Assembly (NCBI GenBank): GCA_004010275.1
Contig: RBWT01000019.1
Coordinates: 1-61,758 of the forward strand
Length of the DNA: 61,758 nt
Direction: 5' to 3'
Source of the DNA: Streptomyces huasconensis
Lineage (GTDB): Bacteria > Actinomycetota > Actinomycetes > Streptomycetales > Streptomycetaceae
The position numbers were made by a program, and so were the translations under genes. Each line of letters begins with the position of its first letter. Positions within the stretch are counted from its first letter, which is position 1. The notes under the pieces were generated by a model. It had not been told where the DNA came from, made no database searches, and saw only the letters and a program-made list of their open reading frames with translations. This document shows, piece by piece, positions 28,171 to 38,028 of the stretch.

Positions 28171-29127
28171 GTGTCCGCATCTCGCTCACACACCCTGTTC
28201 TCCTTCGGCACACTGCTGGGCGAGCGCGTCCAGAAGACGCTCTTCGGCCGAGCCGTGCCCACCACCCCCGCCACGCTGGACGGTTACACGACCAGGCCGC
28301 TGCGGATCACCGACGAAGCCGTGATCGCCGCCAGCGGCCTCGACGTACACCTGACGCTGGTGCGCCGGCTCGGCTCCGAGGTGCAGGGTGCCGTCCTGCA
28401 CCTCACCGACGAGGACCTCGCCGCGGCCGACGCCTACGAAGTCGACGACTACGCCCGCCGCCGGGTGCTCCTCACGTCCGGGGAGAGCGCCTGGGCCTAC
28501 CTGGACGCGAAACCGCTGCGCCCCGCGGAGCGCATCGTGATCGTCGGTGACAGCATCGCCTATGGGCGCTGCGATCCGCAGGGCGGATGGGCGGCACGCC
28601 TGGCGGCCGCGCACATCGCAAGGAACGAGGCCGCGCACCGCGTCTTCAACCTCGCCGTCCCGGGCAGCACCCTGACCGAGGCCGACGAGCAGACGCCCGG
28701 GCTGCTGGCTCCTCGCCGCCCCGACACCGTCCTTGTCGCCGCCGGGATCAACGACTTCGCCCTGCCTCTCACCGGCTCGCGAACTCCTGGTGACGGGCCG
28801 TCGCGCGTCACGGACCACCTCGACTCGCTGGCCGCGACGGTCCTGCGCCACAACGCGCGACTCGTCGTCCTGGGGCCGGCATGGGTCGACGAAGCACGCA
28901 CCCGCGACTACGAAGGCCTGCGCTTCACCGAGGCGCGAGCGCTGGCCCTGCGTGAGTCCCTCAAGGCCTGGTGCGATGCGAACCATGTCGACCACGTCGA
29001 CCTGTGGGAACCACTGCGGGGGCACCCCGAACTGCTGGAGGACGGGCTCCACCCCACACCCGAAGGAGACCAAGTGCTGTATCAGCGCCTTGAGTTGGTG
29101 ACCGGCCGCTCTGTCGCGGAACACTGA
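28171..29127 (+). CDS. GGCT/AIG2-like domain fused to an SGNH (GDSL) hydrolase
   Basis: Intact 318-residue two-domain protein. Residues 8-115 look like a gamma-glutamylcyclotransferase (AIG2) fold: FSFGTLLGERVQKTLFGR and the AYEVDDYARRRV motif with a Glu at the usual catalytic position. Residues 120-310 are an SGNH hydrolase: IVIVGDSIAYG (nucleophile near Ser128), a conserved Gly, GIND (Asn), and DGLHPTPEGD with the Asp/His pair. No signal peptide, so cytosolic. GTG 28171 is used; AGGAAAGG is somewhat far upstream. Possibly a bifunctional enzyme removing a gamma-glutamyl and an acyl group from one metabolite; this is inference. Confidence 0.8.
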   Translation: MSASRSHTLFSFGTLLGERVQKTLFGRAVPTTPATLDGYTTRPLRITDEAVIAASGLDVHLTLVRRLGSEVQGAVLHLTDEDLAAADAYEVDDYARRRVLLTSGESAWAYLDAKPLRPAERIVIVGDSIAYGRCDPQGGWAARLAAAHIARNEAAHRVFNLAVPGSTLTEADEQTPGLLAPRRPDTVLVAAGINDFALPLTGSRTPGDGPSRVTDHLDSLAATVLRHNARLVVLGPAWVDEARTRDYEGLRFTEARALALRESLKAWCDANHVDHVDLWEPLRGHPELLEDGLHPTPEGDQVLYQRLELVTGRSVAEH

Positions 29128-29217
29128 CCGGGCGAAGAAAATCTGCTGTGGCCGCAGTAGACATCATGCCTCGCCGGGGCTAACGTTTTCTTGCAGTCAG
29201 AAGGCCGGTCGAAGACG

Positions 29218-29242
29218 GCACGGCAGAGGTGAACTGCCGTGC
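29218..29242 (+). other. hairpin, 9-bp perfect stem
   Basis: GCACGGCAG, 7-base loop, CTGCCGTGC. About 90 bp past the GGCT-SGNH stop, so it may be its terminator or part of the next gene's leader. Confidence 0.5.
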
Positions 29243-29435
29243 GAGACAAGGAGTGGACGCCATCAGGACCGCCCGGATGGAGCGCACATCCCGTCCAGGT
29301 ACCGAAGGCCCCGCTCGAAGGCGGTCTCTGGTCACGCATCCGCGATCCTCCCGCTGCTCTCTGTCTCCCCCCGGCGAAGGGCAGCGGAGAAACGAAGGCC
29401 GGCCGAGACCGGTCGGCGGATGGCGGTGAAATCCC

Positions 29436-29468
29436 GGGGCCCGGGTGCCGGTACGGCGCCCGGGCCCC
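29436..29468 (+). other. very strong hairpin in the leader of the MerR-like gene
   Basis: Fourteen-base arms GGGGCCCGGGTGCC and GGCGCCCGGGCCCC with one G-U pair and a 5-base loop, ending 13 bases before the ribosome site GGAAGGAGAGG. Could attenuate or block translation, or terminate upstream transcription. Confidence 0.55.
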
Positions 29469-29496
29469 TCGGCGTGTTTCCGGAAGGAGAGGTTCT

Positions 29497-29759
29497 GTGG
29501 ACCCTATCCGGCGTACACCATGGGCCGGGCCGCCGACATGCTCGGTGTCACCCCCGCCTTCCTCCGCGCCCTGGGGGAGCACCGCCTGATCACCCCGCTG
29601 CGCTCCAAGGGCGGTCACCGCCGCTACTCCCGCCACCAGCTGCGCGTCGCCGCCCGAGCCCGGGAACTCGTCGACCAGGGCACCCCCATAGAGGCCGCCT
29701 GCCGCATCATCGTCCTCGAGGACCAGCTCGAAGAAGCACGCCGCAATTCATGCCCATAA
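29497..29759 (+). CDS. short MerR-like helix-turn-helix protein, start-region frameshift
   Basis: About 87 residues made almost only of a MerR-type winged helix: YPAYTMGRAADMLGVTPAFL RALGEHRLITPLRSKGGHRRYSRHQL, then a short basic helix (AARARELVDQGTPIEAACRI). The GTG at 29497 sits 6 bases after GGAAGGAGAGG but in the wrong frame; one added G (GTGGACC to GTGGGACC) gives M-GPYPAYTMG. No effector domain, so more like a BldC/excisionase-type DNA binder than a ligand sensor. Confidence 0.7.
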
Positions 29760-29866
29760 ACAATGGGAGCGGAAATTGACAGAGGCGCCTCACTATGCCC
29801 CGCCGAGAATTGACTGGGATGCAAAAATATGACCCCAGCTCTCCATTCGAAACGCAGATGTTTTAA

Positions 29867-29895
29867 TTGACAAGGGTGCGGCGATTGCCTACGGT
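29867..29895 (+). promoter_or_regulatory. promoter of the MFS exporter gene
   Basis: TTGACA (29867-29872), 17-bp spacer, TACGGT (29890-29895), close to the Streptomyces housekeeping consensus, 39 bp before the ATG. Two further AATTGAC motifs lie upstream (near 29777 and 29811) in an unusually A/T-rich 120-bp tract. Confidence 0.55.
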
Positions 29896-29933
29896 CCAGT
29901 CGTCACTTTTGCCGATCGCACCCGAAGGTATTC

Positions 29934-31537
29934 ATGACCGCGTCTCCAACGCTGCCGAAGTCGCGGCAGCAGTTGATCCTTGCCGTACTCATGTTGTGCT
30001 CGCTGCTCATCTGGCTGGACAACACCGTCCTGAGCACTACCTTGGAGACCCTCGCGGACCCGGTCCGCGGCCTGGACGCCGGCCCGGCCGAGCTGCAATG
30101 GGCCACGGGCTCCTACACGCTGACCTTCGCCACCCTGATGTTCACCGCGGGCGCACTGGGTGACCGCTTCGGCCATCGGACCGTGCTCGTCGCCGGACTC
30201 CTCGTCTTCGCCGGATCTTCGATGTGGGCGGCATACGCGAGCGACGCAGGTCAATTGATTGCCGCTCGCGCCGCGATGGGAATGGGCAGCGCGCTGATCA
30301 TGCCCGCCAATATGGCCCTCCTCATGTGGACCTTCACAGGGCCGGCGCGGACCAGCGCGATCGCCGTATCCTCGACTTCCGCCGGTGTGGGAATGGCGGC
30401 GGGCCCGGTGCTCGCAGGGCTGCTCCTCGACCATTTCTGGTGGGGTTCGGTCTTTCTCGTCAATGTCCCGGTCGCCGCCCTGGCATTGGCCGGGATCGCC
30501 ACGCTGGTCCCGAATTTCCGCAGCCCCGCCCCGCGGCCGCTGGACCCGGCCGGAATGCTGCTGTCGATCAGCGGTCTCGCGGCGCTGGCCTACGGACTGA
30601 TCCGCGCCGGGCAGGTGACCGCCTGGAGCCGTACGGATGTCTGGGCGCCGATCGCCGTCGGACTGGCCCTGCTGACGGCATTCGTACTCGTCGAACTGCG
30701 CAGCAAGGAACCCAGCTTCGACCCCCGCCTGCTCGCGCAGCGTGCCTTCGGCGGCGGCAACGCGGCGCTCGGACTGCTCCTCTTCGCCGTCGCCGCCGTC
30801 ACCTTCTACAGCGCGTTCTACATGCAGGGCGCGCGCGGCTTCTCGCCGATGGAGGCCGGTCTGGCCAGTCTCCCGACCGCGCTCGGCGCGGTCCTCGGGG
30901 CGCCCCTCGGCGCCCGTCTGGTCCGCCGCTGGTCGCTGCGCCTCGTCTCCGGACCGGCCTTCACCGTGGCGGCGCTCAGCATGGGCGCGTACGGGGTGTT
31001 CGGACTGCACACCCCCCTCATCTGGATCGAGATCCTGTTGCTGGTCCAGGGGCTCACGATCGGCATGGTGCTCGGGCCGGTGACAGCGGCGTTGATCAGC
31101 ACCCTGCCCTTGGAGCGCGCCGGGGCCGGCTCGGCCGTCACCAACACCGTGCGGCAGACCGGCAGCGTGATCGGCATCGCGGTGGGCGGCACGATCATGT
31201 CGATCGTGTACCGGCACGCGATCGAACCCTCGCTGAACCAGGTGCCCGCTTCGGTGCAGGACCGGGCCCGGGTCTCCGCCGAACAGGCCAGGCGCGTCGC
31301 CACCGAAGCACACCGGCCCTCTCTCGCACGTGCCCGCCCGACGACGCGTTCGTCCACGCCATGCACTTCGGCGCGGCCTGGATCATGCTCATCGCCCTCT
31401 GCGGGGCAGCCGTGCTGGTGGTTGCCCTGCGCCCCGGCGGAAAGCCCAAGAACCCCGTACCGAAGCCGGACCACGATCGCGAAGGCAGCCGCTCCGGGGT
31501 GGGCGTGCATCCTCACGCCCAAGGAGGCAAGCGCTGA
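29934..31537 (+). CDS. MFS drug:H+ antiporter, DHA2 (14-TM) family, one frameshift
   Basis: About 534 residues with 14 predicted membrane helices. N-terminal LILAVLMLCSLLIWLDNTVL, motif A GALGDRFGHRTVLVAGLL and motif C VGMAAGPVLAGLLLDHFWWG are typical of DHA2 multidrug efflux proteins; LERAGAGSAVTNTVRQTGSVIG is the late conserved loop. GAAGG is about 5 bases before the ATG at 29934. The frame changes near 31330: one missing C in GCCCGCCC joins to DDAFVHAMHFGAAWIMLIAL, the last helix. The preceding MerR-like gene may be its regulator; cargo unknown. Confidence 0.88.
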
Positions 31538-31606
31538 CCCGCCGTGGCCGGTCGGCAGGACGTCGACGACGACCTCGACGTCGCGGATCTCGGCCACGGC
31601 GTCAGT

Positions 31607-33210
31607 TCAGGTCAGCCTCACGTGGTCCCCCCACCAGTTGCCCGGTGGCCGCTGCCATGACGTGAGCGGCCCGGCGAGCCTGCGTCCGCGGTGCCGGACA
31701 GCGTGAGCAGCGTGGCCGCTCCGTCGGCGGTGCCCTTGAACAGCGCGATGTCCCGCCGCCCGTCCGGGTCGTAGTCGCCGGAGGAGATGTGGCTGTGGGC
31801 GAACGCCCAGGTGCCGGGCGGGGCGCTCCAGGGCACGGTGGGCACCTGGAAACCGCCGTCGGTGGTGGTCGCGAAGCGGAACAGGGAGACCGCCCCGTCG
31901 TCGTAGCCGTACATCGCGATCAGCTCGTCGGTGCCGTCGCCGTCGTAATCCCCGGCGGTCAGTTTCGTGTGGTCGCCCCACCAGTTGCCCGGCGGCCGCC
32001 GCCAGGACGTGAGCGGTGCGCCGAGGCTGCCGTCCGCCTTGCCGACGAGGGTGATCAGTTCGGCGGCGCCGTCCGCGGTGCCCTTGAACAAGGCCACGTC
32101 CTGGCGCCCGTCCGCGTCGAAGTCACCCGTGGTGAGCCGGCTCTGGGCGAAGTTCCAGGTGCCGGCAGGCACCTTCCAGGGGGTGGTGGGGACCTGGAAG
32201 GCTCCCTCGGCCGTGGTCCGGAAGCGGAACAGGGCGGCGCTGCCGTCGTGGTAGCCGTACAGCGCCATGACCTCGTCGCGGCCGTCGCCGTCGTAGTCGC
32301 CCGCGGTCAACTGCACGGCGGCGCCCCACCAGTTGCCGGGCGGCCGCTCCCACGACTTGAACGGGGTGGTGTACCCGCCGGAGGCCGTGCCGAGCATCGT
32401 CAACAGCGCGATAGAGGCATCGCCCTGACCGCGCAGCAGAGCCACATCGCGGCGGCCGTCCCCGTTGAAGTCCCCTGCGGTGATATGGCTCAGCGGGAAG
32501 TTCCACGTACTGGCGGGGGAGTGCCACGCCACGTCGGGGAGCTCGAACCCGCCCGCTGTGTTCGTGGGGAAGCGGAACAGCGAGGCCGCCGAGTTGTCGT
32601 AGCCGTACAGGGCGAAGAGGTCGTCGCGCCGGATGTCGTTGCCGGTGCGGGCCGGCCGCTGCTGGAAGGCGATTCCCTTCTGGTTCGCGCACGCCGACAG
32701 CACGATGGGCGCGCCCCGCCGCTCCGAGGAGTTCTCCACCTCCAGGCAGCGCGTCGGCGTGTTCGCGCGGGAGAGAATCCACGCGGACTCCGCATGGCTG
32801 TCCAGCACGAAGTCGATACCCGGTGAGCCGGCGCAGCCCCACTGCTCGACACGTGGCGCCGACGTGCCGCCCGCGGGTGTGTCCGTGCGTACCGCCAGGC
32901 ACTTGCCGCTATGGGCGTTCACGATGTTGACCGCCTCGGAGGAGGCGGCCGAGGGCCGGAGCAGCCAGCGTGCGCCGGGCTGGCCGTCGCAATCCCACTG
33001 CCGGACCCTCGCCCCGTCGGCGCTGGAGGAGTTCTCGACCTCCATGCACCTGCCGCTGTGGACGTTGAGGAGGTTGACCGGTGCATCGGCCTCCGCGGGC
33101 GCGGCCGTCGCGGCCCTCGGCGGTGCCAGCAGGGCGGCCACGACGGACAGCGCCGCGACAATGAGCCACACGAGCGGCCATCGGCGTGTACGGACACTGC
33201 CACTGCGCAT
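31607..33210 (-). CDS. secreted ricin-B lectin plus FG-GAP/VCBS propeller protein, one frameshift
   Basis: About 534 residues. ATG 33210 (AGGGG upstream) starts RSGSVRTRRW then PLVWLIVAALSVVAALL, a signal peptide or anchor. Residues about 45-190 are a ricin-type trefoil (NLLNVHSGRCMEVENSSS, VNIVNAHSGKCLAV, RCLEVENSSE). The rest is a repeat array with calcium-loop motifs GDFNGDGRRD, GDYDGDGRDE, GDFDADGRQD, GDYDGDGTDE, GDYDPDGRRD alternating with PPGNWWG blocks, an integrin-alpha-like propeller. The frame changes near 31675, and the true C-terminus SWQRPPGNWWGDHVRLT ends at 31607. Probably a cell-wall or glycan-binding exoprotein with no enzyme domain. Confidence 0.85.
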
Positions 33211-33499
33211 GGTGACCACCCCTGGTCGTCGGACGAACCGGACCGGATCGTCGCAGCTCGTGCTGACGGCCCGCTGACACGTATGTATCCGCGGGCTCTC
33301 GGGTTTCGGGCATGTGGGGTGGGCGCGAGGTGCTGGTGTGAGTTGAGTAGCTCGTGAGGCCGTGATGAGTAGGCATACTCAACCCGGCGTCGGGTCGTGC
33401 TGCTGTGCCTCGGCCCCCGCGTGTGATGGATGCCGTCGGGCGAGGACGGAACTCGCGGGGCTCGCGGAGGCCGACCAAGGCCGGGGCTCAGCGCGTGCC

Positions 33500-34273
33500 T
33501 TAGTGCACCGGGAAGCCGAAGGAGTAGCCCTGCTCCTTGAGCCGGGGCAGGAGCCGGCGCAGGGCCTCGACGGTCTGGGTGCGGTCGCCGCCCGCGTCGT
33601 GGAAGAGGAGCGTCGGCCCGTTGGGCAGCTCCCGCTCGACGGTGGCGACGATGGCGTCCGTACCCGGACGCTCGAAGTCCTTGGTGTCCACGTTCCAGCC
33701 CAGCGGGCGCATGCCGCGGGAGGCGGCGAGCTTGCGGCTGTGCGGGGTGAAGGCACCGCCGGGCGCCCGGTAGTACATGGGTCGCACACCCCCGGACGCC
33801 TTGGTGATCATGCGTTCGGCGTCGAGTATCTGCCGGGACTGGTAGGCCTCGGTGTCCTTGTCCATGGCGGTGTTGTGCGACACCGAGTGGTCGCACAGCC
33901 GGTGCCCGGCCGCTACCACCTTCTTCACCAGGTCGGGGTGGGCCTGCGCCTGCGTCCCCACCATGCAGAACGTGGCCTTCACCCCGTACTCCCGCAGCAC
34001 GTCGAGCACTTGGGGAGTCCATACGGGGTCGGGGCCGTCGTCGATGGTGATGTTGACGCCCCGCTTCCCCTCCTCCGAGGCGTGCGCGATGGTCGCCGCG
34101 ACCGGCTCGACATCACCGCCCGGCTTGGCCGACGCGGTCGCCTTCGACGGGGAGTCGCTCTCCGGACCGGCCTGTGCGGTCCACACCGAGGCACCGGTGG
34201 CGAGCACCGTCACCCCCAGCGCCGCCCCGATGACCTTGCCGTACCAGCTCCGCCCGCCACCGTGCCGTGCCAT
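33500..34273 (-). CDS. secreted polysaccharide deacetylase (NodB/CE4)
   Basis: 257 residues from ATG 34273, preceded by GAAAGGGG. A signal anchor YGKVIGAALGVTVLATGASV is followed by a Ser/Lys linker and the CE4 domain: motif 1 TIDDGP (Asp78/79), motif 2 HSVSHNT (His129/His133, metal ligands), motif 3 RAPGGAFTP, motif 4 WNVDTKDF, motif 5 LLFHDAGGDRT with His. Removes N- or O-acetyl groups from cell-wall glycans (peptidoglycan GlcNAc/MurNAc, chitin or xylan; cannot be told from sequence). Intact. Confidence 0.92.
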   Translation of the reverse strand: MARHGGGRSWYGKVIGAALGVTVLATGASVWTAQAGPESDSPSKATASAKPGGDVEPVAATIAHASEEGKRGVNITIDDGPDPVWTPQVLDVLREYGVKATFCMVGTQAQAHPDLVKKVVAAGHRLCDHSVSHNTAMDKDTEAYQSRQILDAERMITKASGGVRPMYYRAPGGAFTPHSRKLAASRGMRPLGWNVDTKDFERPGTDAIVATVERELPNGPTLLFHDAGGDRTQTVEALRRLLPRLKEQGYSFGFPVH

Positions 34274-34475
34274 GTCCGCCCCTTTCGCGCATTCCCTCGC
34301 TGATCCCCGGTCACCTTGCGACCACATGGCAGGACGAGGTGGGGTGGCCGAGGGCTCCGTCCGTTACCGATCACGGACAATTCCGCGAGGGTTTGGGGAC
34401 AAACGCTGCCTGCGGGGGACGCGGGCTAGGCAGGGCAGATCGACTCGGAGCGGGGCGGCCGCAACGTTCAGGCCG

Positions 34476-34961
34476 TCATGTCAGCCACTTCTCGGTCCAC
34501 CGGCGCTCGCCAAGGCCTACGCTCGTGAACTCATCGCCCCGCGCACCGGCGACGGCGCCGAGTGCACGCAAGGCCCGGCAGACCGGGGTGCCTTCGGGCG
34601 GCATCAGCTCACCCTCCAGGAGGTGAAGCGGTCCCAGAGTGAGGTGCCCGCTGCGCCAGACCGCCACGTTCTCTTCGCCTACGCCACCGAAGTACTCCGA
34701 CTCGACATAGGCGACGGGGCCTTCTTCCGACCACTCGGCCAGTACGCGGTCGAAGCCGGCCGGAAGGTTCCAGAAGTCGGCACGACGAGCCTGGGCGGCA
34801 CCGGTGACCGCCTCCGACAAGGCAGCAGACATGGGCAGCAGCGCCAGACCTTGCCGCAGACCGACAACGCGAGCGGCCTCCATATCCCGGGTCACCGCGG
34901 CCAGCAGAGCGCTCCTTGCGATCACTGCCCTCAGCTCGTAACTCAACTCTCCCGCCCCCAC
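34476..34961 (-). CDS. protein of unknown function
   Basis: 161 residues, intact, good codon bias. N-terminal helical part LRAVIARSALLAAVTRDMEAARVVGL, then FWNLPAGFDRVLAEWSEEG, VAYVESEYFGGVGEENVAVWRSG and FTSVGLGERRWTEKWLT. Acidic and soluble; the overall look is like small actinobacterial proteins encoded near toxin-immunity or SUKH-type genes, but there is no firm link. Start GTG 34961; a TTG a few codons later with GGAG ahead is an alternative. Confidence 0.6.
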   Translation of the reverse strand: MGAGELSYELRAVIARSALLAAVTRDMEAARVVGLRQGLALLPMSAALSEAVTGAAQARRADFWNLPAGFDRVLAEWSEEGPVAYVESEYFGGVGEENVAVWRSGHLTLGPLHLLEGELMPPEGTPVCRALRALGAVAGARGDEFTSVGLGERRWTEKWLT

Positions 34962-35078
34962 TGCCCCATGGTCAGTACCGAAAGCCGGCTTTCTCCGTAC
35001 GCCGCCGCGTCACCGAGACGCACTCGGCGCGGACCCAGCGCGATCGCGCGCGGCAATCGCCCAAAGCGGGCGGGCGCG

Positions 35079-35678
35079 CTAGTCGGCAGAACGCCCGGCG
35101 CCGTCGCCGAACCGCCAGGCGTCGACGTCGCGGTAGCGGATGGGCCCCGGCCCGCGGCCGAAGTTGCTGGCGACCAGATGCAGCCGCTCCGCACGCCACG
35201 GGCGGCCGGTGAACCCGGCGAGCCCCTCGGCCGCCCTTACCGCACACGACGGAGTGTCCCGGCGAGCCCGGGCCAATGTCAGATGCGGACGCAACTCCCG
35301 CTCCATGAGCCCGACCCCGCACCCCTTCACCACGGCACGCACGTCGGCGGCCAGCAGGCGCAGCCCCTCGACGTCACCGTCGATCCCGCTCCACAGCACC
35401 CGCTCGTCGAAGTGCCCGCCACCGCGCAGCGACAGGGTGAGCGGACGGCGCGCCGCCGCGAGGTCCGCGAGCGGCGGGCACAGCGACGGCACGACCGCCC
35501 TGGGGACCTCGCCCAGGAACGCCAGGGTGATGTGCCAGTCCTCGATGCGGTTCCACCGCATCCGCGGATGGTCGTCCCAGGCGGGCCCGAGCGCCCGCGC
35601 CAGTTCCTGCTTCGCCTCGTCCGGTGGGGCCAGGGCGATGAACACACGAACGGTCGCGGGCTGAATCTGTTCGTTCAC
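35079..35678 (-). CDS. thpR: RNA 2',3'-cyclic phosphodiesterase (2H family)
   Basis: 199 residues, intact. Two H-x-T motifs define the 2H phosphoesterase fold: WHITLAFLGE (His49) and RPHLTLARAR (His132), about 80 residues apart as usual. Opens RNA 2',3'-cyclic phosphates to 2'-phosphates; formerly annotated as 2'-5' RNA ligase. Start ATG 35678. 82 bp downstream of the F420 oxidoreductase on the same strand, so possibly co-transcribed, though the functions are not obviously related. Confidence 0.9.
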   Translation of the reverse strand: MNEQIQPATVRVFIALAPPDEAKQELARALGPAWDDHPRMRWNRIEDWHITLAFLGEVPRAVVPSLCPPLADLAAARRPLTLSLRGGGHFDERVLWSGIDGDVEGLRLLAADVRAVVKGCGVGLMERELRPHLTLARARRDTPSCAVRAAEGLAGFTGRPWRAERLHLVASNFGRGPGPIRYRDVDAWRFGDGAGRSAD

Positions 35679-35760
35679 AGAAGACTTCGTACCGCATGCG
35701 TGCGGCGCGCCGAGAGGCGCCCCCGCGACCCCGTGCGCCGGCGAGACCCAGCAACGGGGC

Positions 35761-36741
35761 TCAGCTCTCCGTGCTGTCCGGCTTCAGCTGCCGCATGGGG
35801 CCGTCGAGCGAGCGCTTGTAGAAGTCGATGAAGCCGTCCGGATCGGGCCCCGCGTTCTGCATGACCAGCCTGTCGAAGCCGGCGTCGACGAACTTCTGCG
35901 CCACCTCCAGATACCGGGAGGGCTCTGTGCCGCAGGCGAACTTCTCCAGGATGTCCTCCTCGCGCACGGTCGTCGTCGCGGCGTCGAAGTTGACCGGATT
36001 GGGCAGCTCGCTCATGACCTTCCAGCCGGTCACGGCCCACCGGGAGGTGTCCAGCGCGGCCCTCGCCGCCGTGTGCTCATCGGGTGCCCAGGCCATCGGC
36101 ACCTCCGCGTAGCGCGGGCCGTTGCCCCCGGCGTCGCGGTAGTGCCGGACGATCTCCGGCTTGTCCTCGGTCGCGAACAGCCCGTCGCCCAGCTCGGCGG
36201 CGATCCGTGTGGACGCCTCGCCGCTGGCGGCCACCGCGATCAGGGGCAACTCCTCGGGCAGGTCGAACACCCGGGCGTCCTCCAGCCGCAGGTACGTGCC
36301 GTCGTAGGACCGGTACCCACCGCTCCACAGCAGCCGGATGATCTCCAGCGACTCCCTGAACATCTCGTGCCGGACGCGCACCGAGTCCGGGAAGCCCTGG
36401 CCGACCACGTGCTCGTTCAGCCGCTCGCCCGAGCCGACACCGAGCACGAACCGGCCGTCCGACACCAGGGCGAGCGTCGCGGCCGCCTGAGCGATGATCG
36501 CGGGGTGGTAGCGCACGGTCGGGCACGTCACGCCGGTCGCCAACCCGATCCGGGAGGTCTTGGCCGCGATGCTGCCCAGCACCGTCCACGCGAAGGGCGA
36601 ATGGCCCTGGTTGTCGAGCCAGGGGTGGTAGTGGTCGCTGATCTCGACGAAGTCGAAGCCCGCCTCCTCGGCGAGAACCGCCTGCCTCACCAGCTCCGCC
36701 GGCCCGAACGCCTCGGCGGCCAGCTTGTAACCGATCTCCAC
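35761..36741 (-). CDS. F420-dependent LLM-class oxidoreductase
   Basis: Luciferase-like TIM-barrel flavin/F420 enzyme of the glucose-6-phosphate-dehydrogenase-like (TIGR03557-type) group: VEIGYKLAAEAFGPAELVRQ, AEEAGFDFVEISDHYHPW, TGVTCPTVRYHPAIIAQAAA, GVGSGERLNEHV and DRLVMQNAGPDPDGFIDFY. 326 residues from GTG 36741, chosen because GAGGAG precedes it and homologues begin at EIGYK; the ATG at 36753 has no room for a ribosome site. The substrate cannot be assigned. Intact. Confidence 0.88.
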   Translation of the reverse strand: MEIGYKLAAEAFGPAELVRQAVLAEEAGFDFVEISDHYHPWLDNQGHSPFAWTVLGSIAAKTSRIGLATGVTCPTVRYHPAIIAQAAATLALVSDGRFVLGVGSGERLNEHVVGQGFPDSVRVRHEMFRESLEIIRLLWSGGYRSYDGTYLRLEDARVFDLPEELPLIAVAASGEASTRIAAELGDGLFATEDKPEIVRHYRDAGGNGPRYAEVPMAWAPDEHTAARAALDTSRWAVTGWKVMSELPNPVNFDAATTTVREEDILEKFACGTEPSRYLEVAQKFVDAGFDRLVMQNAGPDPDGFIDFYKRSLDGPMRQLKPDSTES

Positions 36742-36834
36742 GCTGCTCCTCATCTCCTGTCGACGCCGGCCCCGCCCTCCCTATTCTTTTCACCCGGCCC
36801 GCTCCACCGCACTTCGAGGCGAGGGGCAGGAGGC

Positions 36835-37940
36835 ATGGTGGTGCAGGCGCGACGGCGAACTGTCGAGAAACCGAGGTGTGGGGCTGTGGTGACGCGTCGA
36901 ACGGTGATCAAGGCGGTTGGTACGGGAACCCTGGCGGGCGGCCTGACCACGCCCGCCGCCGGTGCGGCGGACACGGCGGCCGCCGCGGGTGCTCCGCGGC
37001 CGGCACATGCCGACGTCCTGGTGGTGGTGGAGAAGAGCGGCCACGCGGTCAGCTTCTACGACACCACGTCGGGACAGCGTCTGCGGACCGTGCCCCTGCC
37101 CGACCACCCGCACGAGATGGTCGTCGACTCGCGCCGGCGGTTCGCCTATGGGGGCACTACGGCGTACGCATGTCCTCCACCGTCGGTGAAGGCGGCGCCG
37201 CGGTCTTCGTCATCGACCTGGCCGAGCGCTCCCTCGCCCGGACCATCGACACCCGGCCGTTCAACCGTGTCCACGGCATGGGCATGGACCGACACGACCG
37301 GCTGTACGCCCTGAGCGAGGAGAAGGCCGTACTGCTCGGTTTCGACGACCCGGCGACCGACCAAGGACCGGCCAGAGCGGTGCCCACGCACGGCGTGAAG
37401 ACCCACCTGTTCACACTTAGCCGCGACGGCGAACGCGCCTACGTCACCGGACTCCTGTCCCACACGGTCAGCCTCGTACGCCCCCACGACGCCTCCGCCC
37501 CACGGCTCCTGGCGACTCCGGGGCAGCTGCCCGAGAGCAGCTGCCTGAGCCGGGACGAGAAGACGCTGTTCGTCGGAGCGCGCAAGAGTTCCTCGCTGGT
37601 GGCCCTGGACGCCCGCACCCTGAAGATCCGGCGGCGCCGCGACGTGGGCGGAGACCCCCTGCGCGTCTACACCCTCGACGACGAACGGCTGCTGGTGACG
37701 GACATCGCCGGCAACACCCTCACCGTCTGGAGCACCGACCTGCGCCGCATCCGCTCCCTGAAACTCGACGGAACCCCCGCCGCCGTGTCACTGCACCCGG
37801 CCCGGCCCCTGGCCTACGTATCCCTGCTGGGCGCCAACCGGATCGCCGTCGTCGACCTGGACCGGCTCACCGTCCTCGGAGGCTTCGCCACGGGACTGGA
37901 ACCCGACTCCTCAGCGCTCCTGCCGGCAGCCGCAACCTAG
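36835..37940 (+). CDS. Tat-exported YncE-like beta-propeller protein, one frameshift
   Basis: About 368 residues. The signal carries a twin-arginine motif TRRTVIKAVGTGTLAGGL followed by AAGAADTAAAAGAPRPAHA. The mature part has repeating propeller strands: VLVVVEKSGHAVSFYDTTSG, PHEMVVDSRRRFAYGG, AVFVIDLAERSLARTID, TVSLVRPHD, SLVALDARTLKIRRRRDVGG, LTVWSTDLRRIRSL and RIAVVDLDRLTVLGGFATG. The frame changes near 37147 in a GGGGG run (one G missing). AGGAGG is very close to ATG 36835, so GTG 36841 may be the real start. Role unknown; such propellers bind ligands or scaffold envelope enzymes. Confidence 0.78.
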
Positions 37941-38028
37941 GCGCCGGGGTCGAATGCTTCTACGCGGGGCCGGAGGTGAGGTCACGCGGGCGGCGAAACC
38001 CGGTGAAGCCACCGGTCGAGGAGCGGAG

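Larger units (their letters stand above)
29128..29496. other. intergenic region with structured leader
   Basis: About 370 bp with no supported gene. Holds two strong hairpins (29218-29242 and 29436-29468) ahead of a small MerR-like gene. I compared it with riboswitch consensus elements that I remember and found no convincing match. Confidence 0.45.

Noticed and set aside
29128..29496. Possible cobalamin, FMN, TPP or c-di-AMP riboswitch in the structured leader
   Set aside because: A GGTGAAATCCC stretch recalls RFN/cobalamin elements, but the order and flanking conserved segments do not fit.
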